Source: Dermatophagoides farinae (taxonomy: Eukaryota; Arthropoda; Arachnida; Sarcoptiformes; Pyroglyphidae). From it: DNA of 64,000 bases. Positions within the stretch are counted from its first letter, which is position 1. Each line of letters begins with the position of its first letter. The stretch covers positions 3,844,001 to 3,908,000 of the forward strand of contig NC_134678.1 of assembly GCF_024713945.1 (NCBI RefSeq), read 5' to 3'. Below are positions 1 to 14,235 of the stretch, one piece after another. The translations under genes were made by a program, and so were the position numbers. The notes beneath the pieces were generated by a model. That model saw only the letters and a program-made list of their open reading frames with translations. It ran no database searches and was not told the origin of the DNA.

Positions 1-1408
1 TAACAACGTCGATATCTTTCATCAGTATTCGCGTATACCATTCCCGTTGCATTCGACTAAGACCGACATAAATTTTTGTCTCAGCTTTTGGGGGTAATTT
101 TTTTTCCACTTCACTTTTCAAACGACGCAAAAGAAATGGTCTTAAAACACAATGCAAACGTTCAACAAGGGATTTGTCGCCCAAACAGGAATTGGTGTTA
201 AACCAGGAATCAAAATCATCCGATGAATTGAACACGTCGGGCAGCAGAAAGTTGAGGAGAGCCCAAAGTTCGTGCAAATTATTCTGCAACGGGGTACCGG
301 TCAATAACAAACGATTGGTAGATTTGAATTCACGAATTATTTCTGATAGTTTGCTTTTTTCGTTTTTGATACGATGAGCCTCATCGATGACAAGATAACG
401 CCAATTGAATTTTTTCAGCACACCCTTCTCTCTGATAACCATCTCGTATGATGTCACCAACACGTCGAAACTGTTGGGCGGACCCATGAGGACATCGCGA
501 ATAATCTCATTACGTGCGTCTTGATTTCCGATTAGACAAACAGGCTTCAACGTGGGACACCATTTCTTTATCTCATTCATCCAGTTAGTCAGAGTTGATT
601 TCGGACTGATGACCATATGAGGACCAGCGCCATTCTTATAATGTTTCATGTAGCCGAGCAACGAGATGGTCTGCAACGTCTTGCCTAAACCCATTTCATC
701 GGCAAGGATACCATTGATGCCATTCTCCATTAAGCTGATCATCCAATTCAATCCACGAACTTGATAGTCCCGCATTTCACCGTTTTTGATATAAGTAGGA
801 CTTTGTTCGAAACGAAAAAAACCAACTGGTTTCTTTGTAGCTGAAAGTAGTTCTTCATCTTCTTCCTGTTCGGTCATTCGATGGCGATGATCACCAGTAG
901 TAGGAGCAGATACAGAAGGTGCTGATACAGGAGGTGCTGATACAGGAGGAGCTGTCGGCGTTTCTTTAGGTTTTGGTTTACGACCACGTTTGGCTGTCGT
1001 ACTTGAATCAACCATTGGTGTCACACCAGTTGTCATGAAATGAGAGAAAATTTCAGTCTGTTTGAGTAGATAATCGAAACGTTTTGAACGATCTTCTTTG
1101 ACACGTGCATCGAAATCATTGGATGAGATCATTTTGGAAAATTCGTCCACGGCTGATTCGGCAGGCGTTGTCGATTGAGAATCGTCGGGTTCATTAGATG
1201 AATCGGCTTTTGATTCCATATCATCCGCTTCCATCGGTGTTGCTGATTCGGATGGCCGATCATCTTGCCTTTCATCAATGGCCATATCAACGTCTTCATT
1301 CACGGTCGTTGATGCATCAATTTGGCATTTATCCTTCGCTTCATCTGATTTTTTTTGATCTCGATCCATCGTATCATTATTCACTGTGCTATCATTTGTT
1401 GCAGACAT
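1..1408 (-). CDS. Iswi: ISWI-family SNF2 chromatin-remodelling ATPase (SMARCA5/SMARCA1-like), 5' part
   Basis: N-terminal 469 codons of an ISWI remodeler; the gene runs off the left edge, so the C-terminal helicase lobe and HAND-SANT-SLIDE region are not seen. The frame is open without introns from the ATG at 1406-1408 to base 1. An acidic, Ser/Asp-rich N-terminus of about 100 residues and a Pro/Lys linker precede the SNF2 ATPase lobe. Visible motifs are [11 protein letters not shown] (Walker A, about residue 238), [12 protein letters not shown] (DEAH box, about 343), [11 protein letters not shown] and [15 protein letters not shown]. Known ISWI proteins slide and space nucleosomes in the nucleus as the motor of ACF/CHRAC/NURF-type complexes. 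It is head-to-head with TOM70, 481 bp apart. The initiator ATG is the first in a frame that matches ISWI. Family is sure; the choice between SMARCA1 and SMARCA5 is not meaningful in an arthropod. Confidence 0.93.
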   Translation of the reverse strand, partial: MSATNDSTVNNDTMDRDQKKSDEAKDKCQIDASTTVNEDVDMAIDERQDDRPSESATPMEADDMESKADSSNEPDDSQSTTPAESAVDEFSKMISSNDFDARVKEDRSKRFDYLLKQTEIFSHFMTTGVTPMVDSSTTAKRGRKPKPKETPTAPPVSAPPVSAPSVSAPTTGDHRHRMTEQEEDEELLSATKKPVGFFRFEQSPTYIKNGEMRDYQVRGLNWMISLMENGINGILADEMGLGKTLQTISLLGYMKHYKNGAGPHMVISPKSTLTNWMNEIKKWCPTLKPVCLIGNQDARNEIIRDVLMGPPNSFDVLVTSYEMVIREKGVLKKFNWRYLVIDEAHRIKNEKSKLSEIIREFKSTNRLLLTGTPLQNNLHELWALLNFLLPDVFNSSDDFDSWFNTNSCLGDKSLVERLHCVLRPFLLRRLKSEVEKKLPPKAETKIYVGLSRMQREWYTRILMKDIDVV

Positions 1409-1889
1409 TGTAATCGATAATTAAATTGATGTCAGAATATTATGGACACGATTATTAACGTAGAATACAAGAGAATAATTTATTTAAGATGATAGTTGTC
1501 AATTTTTCATTGCTACACAAAAGAACAATAGAATTATGATCGAATACCTGAAACGTGCTGTAGCTACTTCAATGCAATGTATTCGAATAAAGCGAGTTGA
1601 AACATACTCTCTCTCTCCTACAGAGGCGCGCTATATTTTGCCAGATTTGCCAGAAAATTTTTTTTTCAACCCATGATCAAATTTCTCTGTTGGGAACATT
1701 TTTTCTATGATCATTTCTAAACACACACATGTGTTACTTTAATTCTCATCGTTTCTGAGTTCCAGTCCAATTTTAAACATTAACTTTATTGTTAGCTGTC
1801 TGGATTGGATTGTTAAACGATCTGTCTATAGACAACATTTTATTGTGAAAAGTTTTTTTTCGAAAATTGAATAAATTTCAAGTAAAACG
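1409..1889. promoter_or_regulatory. Shared 5' flank between ISWI and TOM70 (candidate bidirectional promoter)
   Basis: This 481 bp stretch separates two divergent start codons and has no supported gene. It carries a CT-rich run (tctctctctc near 1610), a GC-richer patch around 1620-1640 and a T run near 1660. I see no clear TATA box. A bidirectional promoter is inferred from layout only. Confidence 0.4.
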
Positions 1890-3878
1890 ATGCTCACTAT
1901 AACGGGATTACCATCAAAATTAATGTCATCAAATCGAATAAAATTGATGTTATTGGCCACACCGGTTCTTATTGGCTCCGGTTTATGTCTTTACTACTAT
2001 TATTATTACAATAATGGTGGAAAATCAAAGAGAAAGAAAAAAGATGAAACGAAAGAGGTGGTGAGAGATCCGGTTAGTATACCATGTTAGTTTTATATAA
2101 AGCTTAATGATTATTCCTAAACAGATGAAAATTAGATTGATTGAAGCGGTAGAACTTAAAAATAAAGGCAATCAATTATTCCGTACGAAAAACTATGAAG
2201 AGGCATTAAAGATGTATACCGAAGCAATACAATTGTGTCCACCAGACAAGCGTAAAGAAATGTCCACTTTCTATCAGAATAGGGCTGCCTGTCATGAACA
2301 CATGAAACAATTCCAGCAAGTGATCCACGATTCGACCAAAGCCATCGAATATGATCGATACTATGTTAAAGCCTATCTTCGTCGCGGTAAAGGTTGGTAT
2401 ACTCAATCGATTTTTTCATGACTAATGAATGTTTTATGCAGCATATGAAATAATGGTCAATTACGAAGATGCTTGCTATGATTATTACGTTGCATCTAAT
2501 TTATCACAGTTTCAGAATTCCGACTACATGAATCTCCTTTCCGAATGTATGGAAAAATATGCTTACAAACGAGCCGAACAGGTGATGGCCAAACGTAGCG
2601 TCTATACATTCCAGAAATATCTTTTCAAACATATTTTGAATAAATTTACTCGAGATCCATTGAAACAACTAGGAAAAAAAATAATGGGCAATGATTATGA
2701 TTCAATCATTAGCCAATTGTTGACTAGTGATGATGATCTAAACGAAGATGATTCGTTGCTTAAAGGTATGATTGTCTATATTCGGATCATGCTTATTTAC
2801 ATTTTGAATGTTGCAATTAGGAACAATCGAACTGTACATTGGCAAACATGACGATGGCCGGAAACGATTGATGAGACTGATAGATACAAGCGATCATGTT
2901 GATTATAAAGTGAATGCATTACTCAAATTGGCCGAGCATTCGCTACAGAATAATCAACTTGAAAAAACTGAACATTATTTGACAGATGCAGCCGCTTTGG
3001 ACAATGATAACCCTGATTTGTACTATGTTCGATCGCAGGTAAGTTCGGTGGACGAATATGCTTCCTCTCTAATATCCAATTCTATTCTCCAAGCTTCATA
3101 TTGTTCAACGGAAATATGAGGAATCAACTCAAGATCTAAAACGTGCCATCGAATTGGATCCATCGTTTGTCGTTGCCATTGGACAACGATTGTACATAAA
3201 ATACCAACAATGTATCATGACTAATAATTTTATTGGAAAAGAACAGATCATCCAAGGTGTGTATCATTTTTTTAATTAATATCTTTGTATTTGTAAGAAT
3301 GTTTTTTATTGTAAATTTATTAACAGAATTCAAATCGCAAATTCAACGTTTTTCAACCTGTAACGAGCTATTGTTGCTCTATTTTCAGGTATGTCTGTAT
3401 CAATTAATTGTTTAATAGTCCACCTAAATTTTTTTTTAATTTTTTGATGAATGAAATGGGCAGATTTTGCTAAGCGAAAACAAAACTAGCGATGCATCAA
3501 CCATTGTCCAGCAAGCATTAGATAATGAGTCCGATGATCCTACACTTTACGTTTATCGGTCTCTCATTTGCATCGAGGAAAATTCGTTCGATAAGGCCAA
3601 AGAAAACCTGGGTAAGCTCAAATAGCTATATCATCACTATGATTATAATTTTTATTGCAATACTCCATTCAGACCAAGCATTGGAATTGGATTCCAGATG
3701 TAGTTTTGCCTACGAGATGCTATCCGATTTGTTCACCAAGTTGGAAAACTTTCCCCAAGCTATCGACTATCTAGAAAGAGCTATCAATAGTTCAACAACA
3801 TTCGAAGATGTGAAAAATCTCATCGTCAAACAGAAAGCACTTACTATGCAGCTCCAATTTCAATCTATACAAGGATAG
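1890..3878 (+). CDS. TOM70: Mitochondrial import receptor subunit TOM70
   Basis: Eight exons: 1890-2072, 2125-2392, 2442-2765, 2821-3038, 3094-3256, 3327-3388, 3464-3611, 3673-3878. All introns are GT-AG, 49-75 nt long, and phase is kept throughout. The N-terminus has one membrane segment (LLATPVLIGSGLCLYYYYYY) followed by a basic stretch (KSKRKKK), the signal-anchor layout of TOM70. TPR repeats follow; the first one (AVELKNKGNQLFRTKNYEEA) is the Hsp70/Hsp90-docking clamp type, and the last (ALELDSRCSFAYEMLSDLFT) sits near the C-terminus. TOM70 sits in the mitochondrial outer membrane and receives chaperone-bound hydrophobic preproteins such as carriers. Length is about 523 residues, shorter than the human protein (about 608). 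An AATAAA lies 73 nt after the stop. Confidence 0.9.
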
Positions 3879-3950
3879 CGACCACATTGACTGTAAATTT
3901 AAAGCCATGTTTAAATTTAAATTTAAATGTAATGATGATTGTATATTGTT

Positions 3951-3956
3951 AATAAA
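3951..3956 (+). terminator. Polyadenylation signal AATAAA for TOM70
   Basis: A canonical AATAAA lies 73 nt downstream of the TOM70 stop in an AT-rich 3' flank. The next gene on this strand starts about 300 bp later. Confidence 0.5.
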
Positions 3957-4258
3957 TGATCACCCATATATATGATCAACTGATTAAGAATTGATGCATT
4001 AATCATTTGATTTCTTAATCCATTTGTTTGCATCAAATCATCATCATGTTAATGTGTTTGAAAAGAATCAATTTGACTATTTCGATACAACTAGAGCGTT
4101 TGGCATTCGAAGCATGATGTTGCGTGCCAATAGACATAAACAAAAGTGGTCGTGCAAATTTACTGACGTCGCCTTATAGGAAATTTGATCGTCTGACATC
4201 TGATTCTTTTAATCTTTAACATTAGTTGAATATATACGTAGGAAAACAAAAGACCAAA
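3957..4258. other. Short intergenic spacer TOM70-Derlin
   Basis: AT-rich spacer with no supported gene. It presumably contains the end of the TOM70 3' UTR and the Derlin promoter and 5' UTR. No motif stands out. Confidence 0.4.
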
Positions 4259-5166
4259 ATGGCCGAATTACCGACATTGTTACAGTTCTATATGTCGATG
4301 CCACCGGTAACCCGGGCCTATACTACCGCCTGTGTTCTGACAACGTTGGCCGTGGTAATTGTGATTTAATTGAATTAGAATTATATGTATTATTTTAATT
4401 ATATGATCACTTATCTAGCAATTGGAACTAGTCTCACCATTTCAGCTTTATTTCAATCCAAATTTGATATTTCAAAAGTTTCAGATTTGGCGCCTCGTTA
4501 CGACATTCCTATTTCATGGGCCACTGGGTTTCAGTTTCATGTTCAACATAATATTCACTTATCGACATTGTGCGATGCTTGAAGAGGGTACTTTTCGTTC
4601 CAGGACTGCCGATTTTTGTTACATGTTCTTGATTGGTGCTTCACTCATGTGTGTATGTTTCTATTTCCTTGATCATCTATTTTCCCTTTTTATCACACTC
4701 ATTGATTTATTCTGATCTATATAGATAATGGGCTTTTTCGTAAATCTTTTATTCTTGGGTCACGCATTCACTATAATGTTGGTCTATGTTTGGAGCCGTC
4801 AGAATGAACATGTCCTTATGAGCTTCTTTGGCCTTTTTCATTTTCACGCTCCTTATCTCCCATGGGTTTTGTTTGGTTTCTCATTCATTTTGGGGAATTC
4901 GATTCTCGTAGACCTGTTGGGTATCGCCGTTGGTCATATTTACTACTATCTGGAAACAGTATGCCCACGACGGTTTGGTTTTAGGCTATTGAAGACGCCT
5001 TATTTCTTGTATGTATTTCTGTATGTGAATACATTTCCTTATCTCATTTTATTCGTCTGTTCATCCCGAGCACAGAGAGCGGTTGTTCCAAAATGATGAA
5101 GAAGAAGCCGAAGCTGCTTATGATTATGTTGATCCTAGGGTCGTCGATGATCGTGATGATCACTGA
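4259..5166 (+). CDS. Derl-2: Derlin (Derlin-2 type ERAD factor)
   Basis: Four exons: 4259-4354, 4419-4652, 4725-5008, 5076-5166, total 705 nt, 234 residues, a normal Derlin length. The start [21 protein letters not shown] matches Derlin N-termini closely (20 residues: [20 protein letters not shown]). Internal family signatures are [20 protein letters not shown] (WR motif and the rhomboid-like core), [29 protein letters not shown] and [12 protein letters not shown]. The family is a catalytically dead rhomboid fold with six membrane segments that thins the ER bilayer for retrotranslocation of misfolded proteins, working with p97/VCP and HRD1. The short cytosolic tail is acidic ([12 protein letters not shown]). 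Assignment to the Derlin-2/3 branch rather than Derlin-1 rests on the N-terminus and is likely but not certain. Confidence 0.9.
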
Positions 5167-5334
5167 ACATAAAAACAAACTACCCATTCTTAATGGTCTC
5201 TGTGATCATTACCTGTATCATACCGGATAGAGCGATATTTTGGCAATTGAGTTAAGCCAGTAACCCTGAAAGTAATATCTAAAAATTGTTATAATAAATC
5301 CTGGTTAATTGTTCATTGTATAGAAAGCATCACA

Positions 5335-5340
5335 AATAAA
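5335..5340 (+). terminator. Polyadenylation signal AATAAA for Derlin
   Basis: AATAAA about 170 nt after the Derlin stop. Another AATAAA lies about 45 nt upstream (near 5293), so either may be used. Confidence 0.45.
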
Positions 5341-5814
5341 GTTTTATTTTTGATAATTGTTCATACAAAACGGCAAATTCTTCAAACTTTTTCTCCACAA
5401 TGATTGGCCAAAACTGATGAATGTATTGGCAATGAGGGTGCTATGAAACGCAAAACCTAATGTATTTTTCTATGTCTAGATCTACTGATTATATGACCAT
5501 CTATAATAATCTTTTTTTTATTACTCAGTCATTAAAATTATGGATTGAGGATTTTTACATTTTTTTTCTTGTTGATGAGGATTTTTATGTTGTTGCATTA
5601 TCCGATTTTTTTTAAGGTAATGAGCATTAATCTGGTTGGACGATTGAATGATGATCAAATGCCAGCCGTCGTTATTTGGAACGTGATCGTGTACATTCAA
5701 ACTTTTTAATTCCATTTTAACTTTTATCATTTTGAATCAACAAGTGTTCACCGACTCATCGATTCGAATGACTCCCCAATAGAAAGTGACCAGATTAATT
5801 GGAAAAAGATAAAG
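5341..5814. other. Intergenic spacer Derlin-SLC13
   Basis: No supported gene. A 69-residue minus-strand open frame at 5521-5730 is Lys/Asn/Gln-rich, matches nothing I know and looks like chance. The last part should hold the SLC13 promoter and 5' UTR. Confidence 0.4.
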
Positions 5815-8374
5815 ATGATCGATGAAGAGACAAGATCGAAACTGGCTATATGGTGCGCCATATTGCGACAAAGTTGGCGAGTCATATTTGGTTTAATTGT
5901 TCCAATTATTTTATCTCCGTTATTGTATGATTTGAATAATAAGGTATTGTAATGAAGTAATCATGTGTTACTGGTATGAATAACAAATCAATTTTTTTTT
6001 TCTCTCCTATTTATTGATGTAAAGTTGAACATGGGCGCTTATGTGTTGGCTCTAATGGTCCTTTATTGGATGTTCGAACCAATCAATCTTTACATAACGG
6101 CATTGATTCCAGTCGCATTGTTTCCGCTATTGGAAATTGCTACGTAAGTGTTATTTATAAAAATCAATTTGTTTGACAGACCACTCTGTGAAATTGTGGC
6201 CATGACCGATTGTAGAACAGAAGAGATAAGTCAGAATTACATGAAAGCAGCTAATATGATGTTCTTTGCCGGTTTGATGATGGGTATCTCACTTGAACAT
6301 TGTAATCTCCATCATCGGATTTCACTCAAAGTGATTATATGGTTTGGTTCAAGTATTCCATTGTTGTTGGCAGGCGTAATGATTGCCACAATGTTCCTAT
6401 CCATGTGGATCAACAATACGGCCACAACGGCCATGATGATACCAATAGTAGATGACATTCTTCATGAGCTAGGTAAGTTACCATATTCATATTATTAATA
6501 ATTAATTTTACACTTTGAAATTGTTACATTGTCGCCATCTTATCAACTCTGATGGTCAGCTCTTATGAACAAGGATGATATTGAACAGCGCACTACCGAA
6601 GATGCTGAACAACTTTCAAACAAAAAAGATGGTGATGAAGATAAGAAATTGGATACTTCTTCAAAAAGACTTGTAAGTTTTTTATTCAATTGACGTAACG
6701 AATGATATTAGATTTGTGTGTGTGTAGAAAAATTTACGGAAAGCCTTTCTTCTGTCCATTGCTTATTCGGGTAAGTGATGATTTTTCCTCAAAAAAAATT
6801 CTAAATAACTATCCGATTAATGCTGAATGATAGCCAATATTGGCGGAACGGCCACTCTAATTGGTACAGGAACAAATTTAGTGTTCCAAGATGTATTTTA
6901 CAAGTAAGTTAATATTACAAATACCATTAACCATGAATTACATACGAACATTATGAATACATCCGTTTCGATTAGTGATTATAAAATAGATATAAGTTTT
7001 GCCTCTTGGTTTTTCTATGCTTTTCCATCAGCATTTCTGACTATAATTGCCGCATGGTTATTACTATATCTACTGTACGCTCGTTCTTCAAAGTGAGTAT
7101 TCGTAAAAACAACTAGTCTTTAAATTTTATTTGACATGATTCAAACTCATTCTCTTCGACAATTCTGAATATATTGACAGAAATATCACTGACACTCAAC
7201 AGGCTAGTCAATGTATCAGACAGTCAGCAAGAATGAAATATTCAGATCTTGGTCCAATGACGTAAGTTTAGTATGGTAATGACTTGACCAATGAGAATAT
7301 GACCGATTTTTGAATAGATTTCATGAATACGGTGTCCTAACATTCTTTATCATTCTGGTGGCACTTTGGTTTTCAAGAAAACCAGAGATAATAACTGGAT
7401 GGGCTGAACTGATTTCCTCAAATCCACATGTTAGTGATAATCTTATGTCTCAATGCCATAAGTATCTGTCTCTAATGATGACTATTATATTTATTTATTG
7501 ATGATTAATTCATTTAGAACATCAAGGATGCAACACCAGCCATACTAATCACAGTGTTGTTGTTCCTCATACCGGCCAATTTTCATCAATTCTATGCGTC
7601 AAACGGAAATGCAAGCAGCAAAATTCAACGACTTCTATGTTGGAACGTAGTTAAGACCAAAATGTCTTGGGGCGTAATTATTTTGCTGGGCGGAGGATTC
7701 GCATTAGCTTACGGTACCGAGGTTTGTCATCACATCGAACGATTCTCATCGAACTTGACACACTATTTTGGTTCTTAACTCCAGAAATCTGGATTATCTA
7801 GTTGGTTCAGTGATCAATTGAGACAGGTACGTCTGGATCCCATAGTAACCATGGTCGTGTTGGCTATTCTTAGCGGATTCATTACCGAAATGGCAAGTAA
7901 TGTGGCTACAGCCAATGTCATCTTGCCGGTGGTCAGTAAATTGGTAAACTTTTTAAATGTTGAAATTTTCATGCAATTGACCTGATATGCAACACCACAC
8001 TATCGTAGGCTATTCAAATGAACATCAATCCATTGAGATTCTTGATACCGGTTACTATCTGTATTTCGTTTGCGTTCATGTTCCCAGTGTCGACTGTAAG
8101 TCTATGCTTAGTTTTTGTTGAGTCACAAATTCTGAATGGAATCTATTTCTTTCATTAGCCGCCGAATGCAATCGTATTTGAATACCTCAAAATGAACATC
8201 AGCGACATGATCAAACCTGGCATATTGATGAACGTGATGGCCATAACAATACAACTCATCTCAATCAATACGTTGGGCGTTTGGATATTTGATTTAAAAC
8301 ATTTTCCAGAATGGGCAATCACACCATCACCCGCAAACCAGACATTGTCAATAAATATTCCTTCGATAGTGTGA
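5815..8374 (+). CDS. Indy: SLC13-family sodium/dicarboxylate or citrate cotransporter (INDY-like)
   Basis: Thirteen exons: 5815-5943, 6025-6143, 6180-6472, 6560-6672, 6728-6770, 6834-6903, 6976-7092, 7181-7261, 7318-7429, 7518-7721, 7785-7943, 8009-8095, 8159-8374. Phase is kept at every GT-AG junction, giving 580 residues, typical of SLC13. Two family signatures bind Na+ and the carboxylate: SMWINNTATTAMM (about residue 156, SNT motif) and STPPNAIVF (about 508, second SNT-like motif). Other landmarks are PLCEIVAMTDC, GGTATLIGTGTN, WGVIILLGGGFALAYGTE and EMASNVATANVILPVV. A Lys/Asp-rich cytosolic loop (about 190-218) is the usual variable loop. Products import citrate/succinate-type Krebs intermediates at the plasma membrane. 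Start is the first ATG in frame. Substrate preference cannot be told from sequence. Confidence 0.9.
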
Positions 8375-8522
8375 ATGGTTCGAGCGATTATTATACAGAT
8401 TTCGAAAGCAATAATAATCATTATCCAGAATAAAACGATAATAATAATTATAATAACGATTATCCAAATATCGATGATAGAAATTTCGTCGATAGCTTTC
8501 AAGTTCTTTTCGTCGTTTACCA

Positions 8523-8878
8523 GCATTTCATCAACAATATTGATCGGCTGTCATGATCGAGTTCATGAATAATAATATTCAACATCGACATCTTTTATTA
8601 TTCAAAATTATTTCACTTGAATTATGATATTTATGTTGAAATTCGGATTTTGGATAATAAACATTTTTCATTAAGAACAAATTGATCGATCCCATCCGAT
8701 TATATTTGTATTTACCAGACTTCAGATGTTATGTATTGACATTTAATTTACATTCACAATCTGAATAGATTTCATCATTAACAATCTTAATTGTCTTTTT
8801 CATGATCGAATTTATGAATGATAATATTTCGGAATCAAAAACTTTTATTAATTTTTATTATTTCATTTGAATAATATC
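8523..8878. repeat. Diverged direct repeat, two copies of about 110 bp
   Basis: Copy 1 (8523-8630) and copy 2 (8765-8878) share, in order, ATTTCATCA, CATGATCGA, TTATGAAT or TCATGAAT, AATATT, CTTTTATTA, TTATTTCA and TTGAAT. Spacing is nearly the same in both, so this looks like one old local duplication rather than chance AT similarity. No coding role is seen. Confidence 0.5.
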
Positions 8879-9336
8879 AAAGTCCAAGTTACCATGTTTT
8901 TTGAAAACAATCGAAATGGCAAAAACCAATTTTTTTCATAGATTGCAAGTTCGTTAATTTATTTTTAAAGAACGAATCGGAAAAATCTCGTATGCAACAT
9001 CATCACCAGAATTGGTAGCGGCATTGATAAATTTTTTGCATATGCCGCTCCTTCGTAAAAAAGCTGGTCGATTTTCGAGGGTGATTGATGATTTGAATTT
9101 TTTTCGGCTGCTGATTTCTGTCCTCATCCTCGTCAATAAATACCACGCATGCTACATACACTCAAACAAAGAAAGTTGCCGGGAACATCATCGCGAGACA
9201 AAATTTGGAGCGAAATTTAAATATTCGAAATTATAGACGTTCAAAAAATACGTTACTGTACATGGAATGTACGTGAAAATTAAGCTCCTCCCATTTTGCA
9301 TTTCTTTGACTTACGATCCTTACTTTTTAGAGTGTA

Positions 9337-9469
9337 CACTCAAAATAATAGACCCCCATTTTGGGGTAGACTTTGTACAACCGAAGTTGAAATCGAGGTA
9401 AAAAAAATACATAATGGGAAGAGTTTTTAATAGAGAAAATAAGTACGAAAATTTCCTATTTTTTGAGTG
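9337..9469. mobile_element. MITE-like element with TA target duplication (Tc1/mariner type candidate)
   Basis: A 133 bp block begins CACTCAAAATAATAG and ends in the inverted form CTATTTTTTGAGTG. TA dinucleotides flank both ends (9335-9336 and 9470-9471), as expected for Tc1/mariner insertion. It has no coding capacity. The inverted ends are only about 15 bp and imperfect, and there is no second copy in this window, so the call is tentative. Confidence 0.45.
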
Positions 9470-9881
9470 TAGATGACAAGAGAGAAAAATCCCCTTTTCT
9501 ATTGAGCTAGCTAGGCCTTATCCGATCGGTTCGGTCGGTCTTCGTATAGTCTGATCGTACACCGAGAAAAAGAGAGAAAGAGAACGAGATTTGACGCTCG
9601 AATTGGCTCTTGTTTGTTCGTTAACGAGCATTTGCTTGGATTTTTTGTCTCGTTTTCATTGGCAGTTAGAAAACCATTTCTCCTGCTGGTCTCAATCTAC
9701 ACTGTTGTTTATCGTGTCCATCGTGAACAACAGCTTCTTCACGAGGCCACATTGTGTTCGATTGTGACAGATATACACAATCGAGTTTAAAGCTATCCTT
9801 TGTCTTGACGGCTGCATTGGGTTTGATATACCACACTGAGCATTCAAACAAATTCTGGAACCTAAAGTTTCATATGATGTG

Positions 9882-12339
<2,458 letters not shown>

Positions 12340-12935
12340 CTTTGACAAAATTTAGTTTAATTACAATTGTCGCCGTATCAACTCCTAACCCATCGATTGT
12401 GATTGAAGAGGCCATTTAACCGCTTCCATCCGTCCAAAACAAGTTATATGTGATTACTTTCTTTCTTCATTAATTCTCAAATTGATCAAACGTTTGTGTA
12501 AAACCAATGGATACCTTTATTGGCCCATTGCTCTCACACACGATCTCTATGCTTCTTTTTGGGTGCTCACAAAATAGACCCAATAGTTTTTGGAGAATTT
12601 GTCGATTGTCCTTCATATCAGGTGCCTCGAATATAATTTTTATAACTTCTTGACCAGAATCGGTCGGATATTCAATTTGATCTCGATAAATCATTCATTA
12701 TCTGTATACACTACACTGCCTAACAAACTCCTGTATCCTCCTCATCCATTCATTCATTTATTGATTGGATTGATCGCTCAAACAATGATTCATTCATAAT
12801 AATTATAATTAAAAATTAAATAATAATGATAATTTTTAACAATAAAATAATCATTTTTGCGATTCAAAAGTTCATACACACAAACAATCAATCCTTCAGC
12901 CACATTTTTTATGTGCCGGTTGAAAGAGGTCTGGT
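12340..12935. other. Convergent 3' flanks of NLK and MDH2
   Basis: Tail-to-tail spacer of about 600 bp with no supported gene. The last 120 bp before MDH2 are very AT-rich (ATTATAATTAAAAATTAAAT type runs) and contain several AATAAA/TTTATT forms that could serve either gene. Confidence 0.45.
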
Positions 12936-14235
12936 TTAGTTAGAGCTGACAAAATCTTCTCCTTTTTTGATTGATGCTTTCAATTCTGGTATCGCCTTTT
13001 GGATCATCTCTTCTTCATACTTATTTATCTTGCCAATGCCTAAATTTTTGGCCAAACCATTTGGCTAGCCGATTTTTAGTATATATTAGATGGGATTAGT
13101 TTAAGTTGTCGTTTACAATAATCATTAATCGAACTTACGCCCAATTGTAATGGTGTGGAGAAGTAACTACAATCAGCTATAACATCCGATTTGACGTACG
13201 AACATTCGATAACTTGTTCTCCATTTAATGCTCGCAACAACTATAGACAAAAAGGTTTGAATTGTGTGAATAAATAAATAATTAATTAATTAATTAATGG
13301 GTTAAAAACTGTTCATACCGATATTGCAAATCTTGCTCCAGCCATAGCCATGGATAACGTAGCCGAACCCTGGGATCATCAACATCTCGGTTATAATGTC
13401 CGTTATTAATATAAGTATTCTCATAACTTACCGTTCCTGCTTTAGCCTTGACCACTTCGGTTCCGGCGTCTTGAATCCGTTTAGTCAATGCATCAACTTT
13501 ATCATCACCAAATGATACCGATGGTTCCGCACGAGACAATAATGGAATGATGGTGATACCAGCATGACCACCTATGACAGGAACATTCACTGTAGCTGGG
13601 TCAAGGCCTTTTGCTTCGGCTACAAACGTGTTAGCACGTACAACGTCCAATGTGGTCACGCCAAATATACGGTTTGGGTCATAAACACCATTCTTTTTAA
13701 ACACTTCCGATGCGATCGGTACCGTAGAATTGACCGGGTTTGAAATAATGGCAATAAAAGCGGTGGGACAATTACGTGCGGCAGCATCGCATAAATCTCG
13801 TACAATAGAGGCATTCGTATTGAATAGGTCATCACGAGTCATTCCAGGTTTTCGTGGAACACCGGCTGGTATAACTACGACGGCGGCTCCTTTCAATGCA
13901 TCTGCCAATTGATCAGGACCAACAAAACCGGCAACACGAGCTTTCGTGTTGATATGGCTCAAATCAGCCGCAACACCTGGTGTATGAGCAATATCGTACA
14001 AAGCCAATTCGGAGACCAACGAATTTTGTTTCAAAAGCAACGATAAAGGTTGGCCGATACCGCCACTAGCACCTAGAACAGTGACCTTAGAATTGATCTG
14101 ATAGCGAAAACGTTAGAAATGAAATATATTGGAGCCGTTCTGGTGGTTTACCTTGGGTGATGTAGAAAGTGCTCGTATTGAATGATGAAAAGTAGCCGCC
14201 TGAATGAAAAAACGTTTTGGTATTCCAGTAAACAT
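12936..14235 (-). CDS. Mdh2: Malate dehydrogenase, mitochondrial
   Basis: Five exons on the minus strand: 14152-14235, 13432-14097, 13319-13369, 13139-13240, 12936-13064; 343 residues. Exon 1 is a mitochondrial presequence rich in Arg/Phe/Ser ([16 protein letters not shown]) that ends just before the NAD-binding fold. Motifs: [19 protein letters not shown] (GxxGxxG), [19 protein letters not shown] (active-site loop with substrate Arg), [12 protein letters not shown] and [12 protein letters not shown] with the catalytic His. The C-terminus [11 protein letters not shown] is nearly invariant in the family. It oxidises malate to oxaloacetate with NAD+ in the matrix (Krebs cycle, malate-aspartate shuttle). 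Exon 2 alone would read through into a spurious tail; the spliced version restores [17 protein letters not shown], which matches the family. Confidence 0.95.

Larger units (their letters stand above)
8375..9881. other. Intergenic region SLC13-NLK with a diverged direct repeat and a MITE-like element
   Basis: About 1.5 kb without a supported gene. It starts with an A/T simple-sequence stretch (ATAATA/ATT, 8380-8480). Two diverged copies of a roughly 110 bp block lie at 8523-8630 and 8765-8878. A short TIR element lies at 9337-9469. From about 9480 to 9880 the base composition is less AT-rich and should contain the NLK promoter and 5' UTR. No clear TATA box was seen. Confidence 0.5.

Noticed and set aside
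8155-8526. 123-residue minus-strand hydrophobic open frame
   Set aside because: Lies opposite the last SLC13 exon and an ATT-rich tract; the Ile runs come from simple sequence.
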